A stretch of DNA of 64,000 nucleotides. Source: Ancistrus triradiatus. Lineage: Eukaryota > Chordata > Actinopteri > Siluriformes > Loricariidae. Below the pieces are notes generated by a model, which saw only the letters and a program-made list of their open reading frames with translations, searched no databases and was not told the DNA's origin. Below, piece after piece: positions 45,721-57,779 of this stretch; within the stretch, counting starts at the first letter, position 1; each line of letters starts with the position of its first letter. Made by a program: the position numbers and the translations under genes. The DNA is taken from NCBI GenBank assembly GCA_025084515.1, contig JAJAGP010000244.1, positions 379,027 through 443,026 on the forward strand, in the 5' to 3' direction.

Positions 45721-47240
45721 AACCAACAAGTGCATCAGTGGAGGGAGAAGAATGTCTATTACTTGTTTTATTTGCACTACATTGACACTGTGAACTTTCA
45801 GTGCAATATGTTTTAAGTTTGGCTTTTGCTGATTTATGTCTATTTTTGATTGCCATTTGTATGTTAGTTGTTTACAAAGACACCTGCTGTACTGTTAATT
45901 GTGAAACTGTGAATTGTACACACTTTCTACAGTGTAATACTAAGTATTACACAAATAAAGAGACTCAGACTCTTTTTTAATAATGCTGTTAATACAACAA
46001 ATACATTTCATATTCTGTTAACATGCTTCATGGTTTCATAACAATACTTAGGCATATATTAGTCTTGGCACAGCAGACAGCCACAATCTTGTCAAAGAAA
46101 GCCTTGTCTTTGTCTTCACATGGGAGCACCATGCTCACTGGAATGGTCCACCTTAGTATGTTGTATTTGGTGCAAACACATCCAAGGACCACATGGACCC
46201 TGAGGTGTGCTCTCTGCCGTGTCTCGTCAACATCTTTGGCATCCAGCAGGTAGCTTCCTCAACCGCCGACCTCTGTGAAGCTACATTTGGTGATTCTGCT
46301 TCATCCATCACTGATCTCTTGCCAGCTAAATCCTGTGGGGTTGCAAATGCAGTATTGTTCTCAGTTAAGAGTTCGCTATGTTTTAGTTCTCAGTATGCGT
46401 TGCTTTGATTTCCGTGTTCCCAAGGTGTACTGATAGTACCCAGTCAGATGGTACCCAGTCATATATATAAATGGACATGCGCTCCATTTTTTTGCTTCCA
46501 AGCTGGAAAGCTGAAAAATCGCACTCCGTTTGAAATATGTTTTCCACGCCGATCGATAATGCAGCAAACATTAACCATTTCACCTTGTTTTGAAGCAGGA
46601 TAACACCACTGCAATGCCTACAATATACTAGCTAACGTACGCTACCATATCTACCGTAGCCTCCGTGTCCTAAAGTCCCACAATCCCTTGCGTAGCTGAC
46701 GTCACGTTCCCATTCTCTATAATGGAAAGCAGACGCAGCCGCACGCATACCACCGGGGTCGCAACAAAAGAACCAGACAAGAGGCGAGGACCTGAGAGCA
46801 CCACGGCTCGGGGGAAACTGAGTTAATGGTACCGCAACGCAACTGGGGAAATTCGGAGCTTATATAGGAATAACCCTATCTGCGTGCGGTTAGCAATCAA
46901 GTCCACAGTAAAGAGTCATTAAACAAAAACAATCTCAGGTGAGGTCGGCGGCCATCTTGCTCTCGCAAAGGATTGTGGGTGATGTCGTCCCGATCATCCA
47001 CAACCGCAAAAACAAAGAAAGGCTGGGGGTAACAATACCAAGCCAAGAGAAGGAATGAAGTCTCAAGTCTCACGGCAGCAACGAATGTGATGCTCAGTGG
47101 AAGGGCCTGCCAAGTCGGGGGAACTGGCTAGGGAACTGTACGTGTATTCGACCCCATGGGATGGGTTTTCCAAGGAAATGGAAGCTCTCAACTTGGCCAT
47201 TGGGCTGGGTCTGAAAACTGCCTCTCAGAGCGTGGCAAAA
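45721..47240. other. Intergenic or LTR-element interior, unassigned
   Basis: GC-richer text with CCCACAATCCCTTGCGTAGC-type and ATTGTGGGTGATGTCG strings at 46670-47000 could be part of a gypsy LTR or leader. I could not match it to a second copy. Short frames at 46023-46408 are not recognised. Confidence 0.3.
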
Positions 47241-47246
47241 TGCACA

Positions 47247-47640
47247 TCAGACCTGTGAGATGAATTGGGGCCCCCGATCTGAGACTATATTGAGGAGGAT
47301 CACATGTATTTTGAACACTTGGTCAAAAAGGAGCCTGGCCAGGTCAAACAACTGCATGGCTTTAGAGAACCAGTCCACAACTATAAGAATCACAGTAGAC
47401 TGGAAAACCCGTGATGAAATGTAAGGCAATATGGGACCACGGATGACCAGGAATGGGGAGCAGGCGGAGGATCCTGAAGCAGAGGAGGCTGATGCGGCGT
47501 CTTGTTGCACGTGCAAACAGAGCAGACGAACACGTATTTCATCATATCCGCCTCAATACCGGGCCACCAAAAATACTTGTTTAACAATGCGAGGGTACGA
47601 CAAGTGCCTGGGTAGCACAAAAATTTCAAGCAATGCATCT
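47247..47640 (-). pseudogene. pol: Ty3/gypsy integrase fragment
   Basis: Minus strand: YPGTCRTLALLNKYFWWPGI and VFVCSVCTCNKTPHQPP (the HHCC zinc region, degenerate). After a frameshift come VILIVVDWFSKAMQL, around the first catalytic Asp, and NIVSDRGPQFISQV with the second Asp. The C-terminal Glu and the chromodomain are absent. Confidence 0.85.
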
Positions 47641-48110
47641 AGTGGATGACCTCCCTTCAGATGCTCAAAGGGACAAGGACCGGCTGGGCCAAGCTTTGGG
47701 CTTTGGGCATTCAGAACTGACCACTGGATATCCCAAGTAAGATAAGCAATTACGTTTTTAGCAGGGATGATTGAATCAGGCAGCTCCTTGAGAGTGTTTA
47801 TGGCATGAAGGTGAGAGTATTTGTGAACCGGATTGATATGTTTCCACAAAGTCAAAACAGGAGAAAAATAATCTGCTGGGAATTCAGCTGCTTCGATAAT
47901 AAACCCAAGAAACGAAATAGAACAGGCATGAAATTCACACTTTAACACGTGCTGCTTGAGGTACTTGGAAAAAATTGAAGTGTCATCCAAATAAACAAAA
48001 ACAAAGTGGTAAAGAAAATCCTGAAGCACGTCATTAATGAGAGTTTATAAAACGGCGTGGGCGTTAGTGAGGCCGATGGGCTGATGGGATTAAACCAAGG
48101 AGGGTTGAGA
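47553..48110 (-). pseudogene. pol: Ty3/gypsy reverse transcriptase / RNase H fragment
   Basis: Minus strand: FVFVYLDDTSIFSKYLKQHV shows the YLDD catalytic motif, followed by LKCEFHACSISFLGFII, the thumb region next to it. Most of the RNase H domain is deleted or scrambled before the integrase part. Confidence 0.85.
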
Positions 48111-50149
48111 ACAGGCTGGGATAGGCAAACCCTGAGAAAAGCTCACTGAATTAATCTGAATGAGAGAAAGAGAGTGAGAGAGAAAAATAAGAGTTGGAGA
48201 GAGCAAGAATATAGTAAGAGTGAATCCAATGAAGAACTCTCTTATGCAATATGCCATATTATGACATATTTTAGTGAGCATATTATAGCCTTGTTTTATT
48301 GTGAGAATATTTATATCAGTAGTCAAAGTTACAGCTGTTAAATCGGTTAAACTGTCTAATAAAGTCGCTTATAAAGTCACAAGTTCCTTCAGTGAAATGA
48401 AATTGATGTTACATGTTCCTTTCCTGCTGACTACAAATAAAAAATCATAGTGGACCAATACTGAGTAATGAAAATGAATAATGCTGCAATAATTGGATGG
48501 AGTCCTTAAAAGGCAAAACATTTCTATTTGGCCATAAATTGCAATGCATACATTATTACTTGGGATCATGGTAAATCAGACCATTTGTGTTTGTAGTAGT
48601 GTGACTACCTTGCATTAATCTGGGTGTATATAACAATGTATTTCTGCACAAAATGATATCTGCAGTGTCTATTTTAGTAATACTTTGTACACGAATAATT
48701 AAAAACTGCTACTGTAAGCATAAGGTTCTTCGTCTGTGACATGACAATGACCATTGAACGTCAATATATCCTCCACAGCAGAAAAGACATGATTTCACTT
48801 CAGTTAATTTTGGTATAAAAGATATATTGCCTGCAATATAATGTTTTGAAAGAATGACTAACTGGGAAATTGAATACTGAATAAGTAGGTAAGGGTCAGT
48901 TCTATTGAGAAATACTGGTCTGATCACAAAACCATGGATTCAGTTCTGTGAGAATTAAGAAAACAATTTCACAGTCACTAAAAATGATATATTAGTCATA
49001 AAAAGTCTGAAGAGGATATGCATAGCCAGAGCAGACAGCCCCGCATTTCAGTGGTAAAAACATTGACATAAGGAAGAGAGCATGCAACATGAGTGACTGA
49101 TTTGTCTTTTTTCTGCTTTGATACTTCAGACAGAGCTACACCAAACTGCTTTCTTCAACTATGAGTAACTGTATTAGTTTGTTTTTGTAATTACTGCTGT
49201 TTCTTCATCAGGGATTTAATTCATGGTTCTTCTTCTTTTATGACTTAGTCAGATTCTGGTACTGTTAGGAGAAGTCATACATTTAGTCAGACAGATTCTG
49301 ATCCAGCAGCCCTACTGCTGGTTATCAACCAAATGTCATGGTGCTCCACTAATATCGTATCAGCAATGGTAATGCATGTGAACAAAGCAAGGACTGGGAA
49401 TGTCGTTACTAGCTGGCTAATAGTACAGGAGATAGAGTCTGACTGCCCTGACAATAACATGGCTGCAGACCAACGGCAATCAGCAAAAATAAAGTCAAAA
49501 GGAAACTCACTGCCTTACAGATTAGTTACAGACTGCAGCAGAGCAAATCTGCCTACATAATGGATTGCTGCAAATACCTCAGCAGTGCGCTGGATCATCT
49601 CTGATGCTGGATTCAAACTTAATGTACTGTGCTTAGTCCCTTTGGTCTTGAAAACCTATTTAAATCACTCAGATTTTGTGATTACCTGCAAAAACACTCA
49701 ACAAAAGAAATTACATAAGCATATGTATAAATAGGAAAAAAACATTAGGCACTTCCATGAATATACAATAATGTAAAATCAGCATTTTTAGACATGAAAA
49801 GAAACAAGCAGATGGATGAGGTAAGAGGGAAGCCAGGGCTGTAAGTTGCAGCTTCTATCTCCTCTTCAAGAAAAGGTAAAATTGTCACTGCAGAAGATAT
49901 TCATTTAAAATCTGCTCAAATTGAAAATCACCATCTTGCTTATTAACCCTTATTCATTTTTTTAAAATATGCATTTTCCTAATAAGAAAAATCACAATGT
50001 AATTTATCAGATAGAGAGCATATCAAAATGGAAATATGGGTGAAATGTTGATCCTCCTCACACCCAAGGAGACTGGTTTGTAGTACTCTACAGAAATTCT
50101 GTTAAATTCAAATACAATAAACCATATTTTTACTGTACATTTAGTATTA
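48111..50149. other. Intergenic, nothing recognised
   Basis: No repeat or coding pattern that I can name. Confidence 0.4.
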
Positions 50150-50640
50150 GAGCATTTAACAGATGCCCGTATCCACATCAACTTACAGTTGAACTGAACA
50201 GTTCTGGCTTAAGGGCCATGTTCAAGGGTCCAACAAGTACAAGCTTGGCAGAGCTGGGATTTAAACTTAAAAAAATATATAGTCTAGTGTCTTGATCACT
50301 GTCAACTGAAGTCAGACATTTACATTTTACATTTGCAGCAGGGACGGAACAGTGATGCAATGGTCTCACTGCTTAAGAGGCCCAGGTTCAAGTCCCGAGT
50401 TTTCTGTGTCTGAGGGAATACACGTGTGCTCATGTACCCTGTGATGGACTGATGGGTCACCTTGCTCCACACAAACCTTAAGCAAGTAAAGAAAGTGAGT
50501 GAGTGAAAATTTAGCAAACACCCTTATTCAGAGCAACCTAAAACAGCTGAGATTTTCAATGACCCAAGAGTGGCAGCTTGGCAGAGCTATAATTTCAACT
50601 CACAACCTTTCAATTAGTAGCGTAGATCCATCAGAGGATT
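50150..50640. repeat. Cluster of tRNA-derived SINE pieces
   Basis: Three pieces abut. 50150-50275 has GAGCATTTAACAGATGCCC and GGCAGAGCTGGGATTTAAAC on the plus strand. 50333-50500 has AACAGTGATGCAATGGTCTC (A-box-like) and AGGTTCAAGTCCCGAG (B box), then CCCTGTGATGGACTGATGGG. 50510-50635 has a second GGCAGCTTGGCAGAGCTATA copy. Each is diverged. Confidence 0.6.
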
Positions 50641-51829
50641 GTTTTCCAGTAGGTTCAGGAACATGACTTTGAAATTTATATTTGAGAAGCAGGTTTACAT
50701 GTCATTCCTATTGATCACGAGGGCATTGCATATGGTTGAGGACTTCCAAACCAAATTCCCCTGTGCTCATTGGAACTGTCATGCTCAACCAGCAAACAGC
50801 CTTCCCCAAAATGTTGTCTGAAAAAAGGATACACAAAACTCCATATTTCTATTCCTCCTGCACTATTCATTATTCCTCTTTCACAGCTTTACAGGTGACA
50901 CTTTGTATTCAGGCAGATAACTTCATATTCTCACAGCTACAGAGTTCAACGACAGTGAGCTTTACACAGCACTGGCCTTTCCAATTCTTTGTGCTTGTGT
51001 GGCTACCTGTTTCACAGTGGAATTATTGTTGCTGCTGGATTTTTTTTCACTTTATAAAAACACTACAAGTTGACTGAGGAAGTACATCCAAACTACAAAA
51101 AGCACATGTAAGTATGTAAAGCCATATTTACATTTAACAGTCAGTGTTACAGTTCAACCTTTTTTCTCTTTACCTTTTCACCCTCTCAGGGGGAACACAC
51201 AGGGTCATGGTTATTTCACACAGAACATGAACAGAACATGGAACAGCTCTGTAACACAGCAGAAACAAATGCCAAGCACATAAAAATGGCTTACATTTGC
51301 CAAATGGCTCAGCTGTGACCCTACAGCATTGCCAAGTTACTTCTTCCTAAGACCATTTGTGTAGGAACATCACTCACCACTGCCTCTCTTGAGTCCAATT
51401 CATTAACACTAGGTACTTTCCTTCTGTCAACACACATCACCAACAAAGCTGATATGAGAAAATTATATAACATATCATTATACATAATCTGTCCTGAACA
51501 CTGATTATGTTTTGAAAAAGTTCTATAATATACTCACATAAAGCATTCACCATGAGGACAATACAAATTTTTTTGTGGGTTTGAGTTTTTTTGGCGTATT
51601 TTTGTGCTCAGCTGCATGACAGAACAGATGTGCAACTTCCCTTTCTGTCCTTCCTGGTACCATCCAGAGGGCATTACTGCTTGTTACATCACATACGCCA
51701 AGAGATCAGGTCGAATGTCACTGGTTTTATCCTCTTCCACATTATCCCTGTTAAATCAGTCAGCAAAGACAGCAATCATATGTCCAAAATAAACATAGAT
51801 TTTTGTAGGTCCTTTTTTTTTCACTACCA
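50641..51829. other. Intergenic, nothing recognised
   Basis: Short frames at 50736-51077 and 51591-51863 show no domain. Confidence 0.4.
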
Positions 51830-51832
51830 TGG

Positions 51833-52055
51833 ACGTCATTCATTCATTTTCCTATCTGCTTAATTCTGCTCAAGGTCGCAGAAAAGCTGGTGCCTAGCTG
51901 GCGGCACAGGGCGCAAGGCATGTACAACCCTAAACAAAGCACTATTCCATCAGGGCACTACACACTTCAGAAACACCAATTAAGATAATGCATGACTTTG
52001 GAATGTGGGAGGAACCCAGAGTAAACCCATGCAGACACAGGGTGTATTTTTTTTA
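51833..52055 (-). repeat. SINE body in reverse orientation
   Basis: It begins with the reversed tail CATTCATTCATTTTCC, continues with TGGAATGTGGGAGGAACCC and ends near GCAGACACAGGGTG. This is the reverse of the CCTCCCACATTCC...GAATGAATG body of fish SINEs. Confidence 0.65.
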
Positions 52056-52715
52056 CATGTAGTGTACTACTAAGGCCAGTGAGCTATGAAAGCAACATTG
52101 CACTACAGAAAACAACACATTTCTAACACAGCTTACACTTTTCAAATAATGTTTGCTTTATAACTGATACGTCTACCTGCTGTAAAACTCACCAGCAACA
52201 TAATGAAAAACTAAGAAAATTCTACAAAGTGTAGAGCTAAAGTTAATGAAATGGTAGTGGCATACAAACTCTGTGCCAATACCATGTATGTAACCACTTT
52301 CTACCCACCACTATACACCTAAGAAAATCACGCAAAACAAGTTTTGGAAACAGTTTGAAATTTTTCATATGATGTTACCAAATACACGTTTAAAACGTAG
52401 CTATGCTGTCCAATTGAGTTCTGAAGTTGTTTTGCAATACCATCTGTGTTCAATAAAATTTTACAGTGGAAGTAAATAAAACAGCAAGCCTGATACACTA
52501 CAATAAATCATACTTTATGATTTCTGACACCCTTGTATATTAATCATGATGTCTAGTCCCTAAAAGGAGGCAGATGCTAAAGTGCAAGCCAATTTCACAT
52601 GTGCTTGAGTTACAAATAGGCATTCAATCAACATTTAATTGTAACCCTTTTATTATTTTAGAGTCATCCTCCTCATCGCTTACCAGATTTTTGTACTAAA
52701 GATACACTCATATAT

Positions 52716-52865
52716 GGGGCGGCACGGTTTAGCTAGCAGTTAGCTCCAGAGATCGCTGGTTTGATCCTCAACTTGGCCTGTATGGAATTTGCATGTCCTC
52801 CTCATGTCCGTGTGGGTTTACTCTGGGTGCTCCAGTTTCTTCCCACCAGAGGCAATGAGTAATTC
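52716..52865 (+). repeat. tRNA-derived SINE, 5' half
   Basis: GGGGCGGCACGGTTTAGC with GCTGGTTTGATCCTCAAC (B-box-like) and CGTGTGGGTTTACTCTGGG, CCAGTTTCTTCCCACC matches a common fish SINE head and body. The tail is missing. Confidence 0.7.
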
Positions 52866-53539
52866 AAACTAAACAGAATAGTGGCTGTATCTAAATGATA
52901 TTGATTTAGTAGGAATAACTATCTGGTCTGATTTGAGTCATGTTTCGCATCACAGTTTGAGCATTATGTCAGATCACTTCAGTTACCTGAGCCTCATAAA
53001 GCATAATCCTCCACTCAGGCCTTTTATGACCGCTACATAGGAAAATGACCCTGCTGGGAAACATTCATAAAATATGCAAAATCATACAATTACAGCAACT
53101 CTCAAACCGAATGTAAAAAGGGATCCTGGATTACACAATACAGTTAGTCTAGATATATTCCCCATGCTAGTAATAAATTATCTTGATGTGCTACACTGAA
53201 AAAAAAAAAAAATCAGGTTTCACCAAACGTTCGGAGTTTCATATTTATTGAGCTACACACTCTAAATACTTTGGAATTCTTATTTTCCATATTGCTTCTT
53301 GTAAAACATCTTCATATCTCAAAGTGCATCTTGTGATGTTAGGAATTTCATGCCTTTCAATTAACTTCTTGAATCATTTGGTTTATTAGACAACCATTTC
53401 TTTCAATTCCTGCCTTATATTAAAGCGCAGGTAAAGAAAACACTGAATCAGTAAAAGAAACAATGAATATGCTTTCTTCCTGCCGCCTGTTAAAAAAAGG
53501 TACCTACCTGACATCCGTTAGTGGTTTTATTGCTTAAGT
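52866..53539. other. Intergenic, nothing recognised
   Basis: Contains a poly-A run at about 53200. Otherwise no pattern seen. Confidence 0.4.
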
Positions 53540-54145
53540 GCATGCTAGTTCAAAGAAAGGTTGAAAAGATGTGAAAACTACAAATTAGGAAATCAGAGGC
53601 TTTAACTACTGTTCAGAGCATTGTTAAGAAGTGAAAAGCGTATGGCACCACCAACACCTCAGCTAAATAACCCAAACCGTGAACCAATAGGATCTTGACT
53701 GGGAAAATTACAGAGGCCAGTGGTAATTTACTAGGACTTACAAGTCTTTATGGCTGAGACTGGTTTGTGTGTACACAGGACAATGATCTTTGGCCTGAAA
53801 GAAGAGTATTTTGAAAAAGGGCTTTTTTCCAAGAGCTAATGCCATGTGGAAAACGTTTTGAATTTTTAGACTGAAATCCAAGCAATTGGTTTGGCAAAAA
53901 ACAAACATCACACCGCTCAAAATATTATGTGATGCATGGTGGTGCTAACACTATTTTGTGGGCGATGCTTTTCTTCAGTGGGGACGGGGCAAATGAGCAG
54001 GATTGATGGGAATATGAATACACCCAACTTCTCAAGGAAAATCTACAGTCCTCTGCTGGACAGTTAAGCTCATTTACCTGCCAGCACAACAATGTCAGTA
54101 AACATGCTGCCAAAAAAAAACCAAAAATCAGAGAAGACATGACAA
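53540..54145 (+). mobile_element. Old Tc1-like transposase relic
   Basis: The plus strand has scattered transposase-like text: ACTACTGTTCAGAGCATTGT, a GGCAAAAAACAAACATCACAC region, GTGATGCATGGTGGTGCTAA (GGGANTMLWA-type, the VMHGGANTILWAMLFFSGDG part) and CCAGCACAACAATGTCAG (QHNNVS in place of QQDN). No long frame remains. It is cut by the family B copy at 54148. Confidence 0.55.
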
Positions 54146-54147
54146 AA

Positions 54148-55299
54148 TCTGTGGCAAAAGTATGTGAACCTTTGCTTTCAGTATCTGGTGTGACCCCCCT
54201 GTGCAGCAATAACCGCAACTAAACATTTCCTGTAACTGTTGATCAGTCCTGCACACCGGCTTGGAGGAATTTTAGTCCATTCCTCCGTACAGAACAGCTT
54301 CAACTCTGGGATGTTGGTGGGTTTCCTCACATTAACTGCTCGCTTCAGGTCCTTCCACAACATTTCTATTTTATTAAGGTCAGGACTTTGACCTTTCCAA
54401 AACATCAACTTTATTCTTCTTTAACCATTCTTTGGTAGAACGACTTGTGTGCTTAGGGTCGTTGTCTTACTGCATGATCCACCTTCTCTTGAGATTCAGT
54501 TCATGGACAGATGTCCTGACATTTTCCTTTAGAATTCTCTGATATAATTCAGAATTCATTGTTCCATCCATTACGGCAAGCCATCCTGGCCCAGATGCAG
54601 CAAAACAGACCCAAACCATGATACTACCACCACCATTTTTCACAGATGGGATAAGGTTCTTATGCTGGAATGCAGTGTTTTCCTTTCTCCAAACATAACG
54701 CTTTCCTTTTAAACCAAAAAGTTCTATTTTGGTCTCATCCGTCCACAAAACATTCTTCCAATAGCCTTCTGGCTTGTCCACATGATCTTTAGCAAACTGC
54801 AGACGAGCAGCAATGTTATTTTGGAGAGCAGTGGCTTTCTCTTGCAACCCTGCCATGTATATGATTGTTGTTCAGTGTTTTTCTGATTCTGGTCTCATGA
54901 ACATTAACATTAGCCAATGTGAGCCAGGCCTTCAGTTGCTTAGAAGTTACCCTGGGGTCCTTTGTGACCTCGCCAGTTACTTCTGGGGAGGGTAACAATG
55001 GTCTTCAATTTCCTCCATTTGTACACAATCTGTCTGACTGTGGATTGATGGAGTCCAAACTCTTTAGAGATGGTTTTGTAACCATTTCCAGCCTGGTGAG
55101 CATCATCAATTTTTTTTCTGGGGTTCTCAGAAATCTCCTTTGTTCGTGCCATGATACACTTCCACAAACGTGTTGTGAAGAGCAGACTTTGATAGATCCC
55201 TGTTCTTTAACTAAAACAGGGTGCCCACTCACGCCGGATTGTCATCCCATTGATTGAAAACATCTGACTCTAATTTCACCTTCAAATTAACTGCTAATC
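54148..55299 (-). mobile_element. Tc1-like transposon, family B copy 4, ends truncated
   Basis: Minus strand transposase fragments: MARTKEISENPRKKIDDAHQ at 55100-55152, the HTH in 54940-55167 (FGLHQSTVRQIVYKWRKLKT), VTGEVTKDPRVTSKQLKAWL, frame 54467-54856 with LWTDETKIELFGLKGKRYV and GGGSIMVWVCFAASGP, and 54178-54408 with DLNKIEMLWKDLKRAVNVR. Frames are broken by several indels. Neither terminal repeat is present. Confidence 0.85.
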
Positions 55300-55479
55300 C
55301 TTTCCCCCTGCTGTGACTTTTTAAATTCCGAAATAGAAAAGAAGTCCTGCACTCTGCGAATGAAGTAGACAAGCTGTATTGTAAGACTCTAAGAGTTCAC
55401 TCAGATAATGTGGGACCAGGCCATGTAAAGCTTATATGTTACAAAAAGTATTTTGTAGTCAATGCGGAATTTAACTGGT

Positions 55480-55720
55480 AACCAGTGTAGTGATGTTTTT
55501 AGTGAACACTTTACTTATTGGATGCTTTAGTAAATCTATAAATAAACTTCAATTAGTACAGAATGCAGCGGCACAAGTGCTAACTCGAACTAGAAAATAT
55601 GATCATATCAGTCCTGTTCTATACATGCTATCCCTCCAAGCAATCATAAATACCTCCAATTTACTATGTCGCAAATTACGTTCTAAACTCCACACTGCTT
55701 ACTTTAAGGTACGGGTGTAG
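55480..55720 (+). pseudogene. Non-LTR retrotransposon reverse transcriptase fragment
   Basis: Frame 55490-55720 reads CFSKSINKLQLVQNAAAQVL then TRTRKYDHISPVLYMLSL. The LQLVQNAAARVLTRTRK...HI(S/T)PVL motif is characteristic of the C-terminal part of fish LINE (L2/Rex/CR1-type) polymerases. It points opposite to the LINE piece at 55740-57125. Confidence 0.8.
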
Positions 55721-55739
55721 TCATTATACCATAGGGCTA

Positions 55740-57125
55740 GTCTTTTTTCCCTAATGCGTTTGACCCTAGCAGGAGCAACTTTATCCAGGGTTGAGCAAAA
55801 CACACATTGTTATTGGATGTTTATATGCTCAAGATGATTGGGCTCCATAAGTGTATTAAATTTTAAGTCTGGTAGGTTATTAATACTAGTGTGCTTGGTG
55901 TGTGCTTGGTAGGATTTTATTTATTAGAGATAACTCAAATACTAAAAGATAGTGATCAGAAATCAAATCACTTTGTGGGAAAACATCAAGGTTTTCTATA
56001 TTGATACCAAATGTTAATATTAGATCATAAAATTAGTTAATGTAAAGTATGATTACAGGGGTGGGTTGGTCCCATCACATTCTGAGTGATACTCATGGAT
56101 TCAAAAATGGATTCAAAAGCAATTTTAGGTGGATCCTGCTCATTGTCAAAGTGAATATTAAAAACACATTTTGACTGCCATAACGATGGATCAGTCACAT
56201 TAAGAATCAGTATTTCAAACAAATTAGCGTTGTAAAGGGATTTAGTGGTAACATCTAGCTCTTTGTCAAAAATTGTGGCTATGCCTCCCCCATGACCATT
56301 AGGACGAGGGTGATGAGCATGACTGTATCCAGAAAGTGAGGCTTCATTTAAGGCTAAACATTCATCTGACCCCAGCTCTGGATAGTCAGCTCCTAACTAA
56401 CCCTTCCATAAGACTATGGGCAATGATGCAGGAGATGAGAGCAGCACCCTCCCGAGTGGGATGGATACCACCCCATCCTAAAAGGCCAGGTTTACCCTCA
56501 AAGGTTGTCCAATTATCTATAAACCCCACTTTATTTTCAGAGCACCACTGTGACAGCCAGCAGTTCAGCGACCATAACCTGCTGTAGGCTTGGTCACCAG
56601 ATGTATATCATTAACAATGACTATCCTAGTGAATCTACAACTATCGAGCTTGCTAAGGCTCACTACAGTGTCTGGCACTTTGGCTCCTGGGATACATGTA
56701 ACACTAGCCGCTGGTGTCCCTAATGGGGTAGCTAATTTCAAGTGTAGCAAAATAGAGTCACCTATGATCAGAGCTCTTTCAACTGGCTGTATCACTAAAC
56801 GTGTTGGACACATGAACAGGTAAAGGGTGGCGCTCTGGTGGGCTAGCCTTATGACTATGTGCCGGACCTTCACCCACTTGCCCTGTTGCAAGAGCGCTGC
56901 CAGAGCGGGGGCACTAACTACACCTGACGCATCCAGATCTGCTAAGCTAGAAGCTGAGCGAGCCTTCTCTAATGTCTGAATGCGTGCCTCTAAAACTACA
57001 GTCTTCTCAGTCAGACTAGCTACAAGCCTACAACTATCACAAATTAAATTTAGACTAATGACTGAGGAAGAATAGCTGAGCATGCAACACTCGGCCCAGG
57101 GAACAATGACAGAAGAAGCCAAGTT
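55740..57125 (-). mobile_element. LINE fragment: SGNH-esterase ORF1 and start of ORF2
   Basis: Minus frame 56565-57122 shows a coiled-coil-like stretch (LTEKTVVLEARIQTLEKA), then ERALIIGDSILLHLKLATPL with the GDS box of SGNH hydrolases, CIPGAKVPDTVVSLSKL and a diverged IVIVND (VGGND-like) block. Further along the strand GFIDNWTTFEGKPGLLGWGG and IHPTREGAALIS hold the catalytic His region (GIHP). Downstream, RPNGHGGGIATIF-type text is the endonuclease start of ORF2. Stops and frameshifts are present. Confidence 0.75.
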
Positions 57126-57779
57126 AATACAATTAATTAATTAAAGATACTTAGCTTCAGGTGGTGTTGTGTGGTGCCAGTTGAAGATATGGTTCAGTTT
57201 AATAACGTAGATAATATGCATTTTGGCATTATTTAGACCAGTAAACAGAGTCACTGTAGGTTCTTATGTGCTCTACAGGAAAGTTTTTTGGCATGGCATG
57301 CTCAGTCAAATGGAGGATGGGAGGGGGACTTATGGCCCTCTGATGTTGTCTGGGTAAGGTATGAGAACTGGAACCAATACTGGAAGAACAGCTTGAGTGG
57401 ATCCAGAACTGATACCGAAAGAATGTCTTAATGTGAGGATTGGAACTGGTACTGGAACTGTAGTGTTTATCGGAACTGGAATCAGAAGAACAGCTCAGAG
57501 ATAAAACCAAATAGTTGGTGTTAAGAATGCAGAATCTATTAACCGCACTACCTATAACGGCATAGTTAAAAGGGAAGAACCAGAGGGTAACACAGCCAAG
57601 AGGGATCACATGAGACATCAGCAACCCAACTCCCTGGCAACTAACAAACCTGAGTAGTCAAACTTGAGAGGCAAGAAGACAACAACCCAGCATCCCAGAT
57701 CACCACAGAACTCTTTGACTATGAACCACCAGCTCTGCCTTTAGTCTACACCTGTTCAACTGCTCATTAAAACTAATAC
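57126..57779 (-). other. Unassigned region with Ser-rich minus-strand frame
   Basis: Frame 57229-57624 has SCSSDSSSDKHYSSSTSS and SSCSSSIGSSSHTLPRQ, then ISPPPILHLTEHAMPKNFPV EHIR. It looks like transposon-derived coding sequence, because the text is compositionally unlike its surroundings, but I do not recognise the family. Confidence 0.3.

Larger units (their letters stand above)
44193..48110 (-). mobile_element. Decayed Ty3/gypsy-like LTR element with later insertions
   Basis: At the left end, TGTCACATGGGGGTGCAGG with an AATAAA signal read on the minus strand looks like the 3' end of an LTR. Polymerase fragments lie at 47247-48029 on the minus strand. The space between holds microsatellites, a GCTAGC-rich minisatellite and the SWIM relic, so boundaries are uncertain and more than one element may be involved. 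Confidence 0.5.

Noticed and set aside
46023..46408. Possible YqaJ nuclease C-terminus on the minus strand near the SWIM relic
   Set aside because: A phrase like DKAFFDKIVAVCC resembles the FF-x-x-V-L end of such proteins, but the match is short and on the opposite strand to the SWIM part.
48369..52700. Search for a second host gene downstream
   Set aside because: Frames are short, lack splice-phase-consistent neighbours and have no domain I recognise. I see only SINE pieces and AT-rich DNA.
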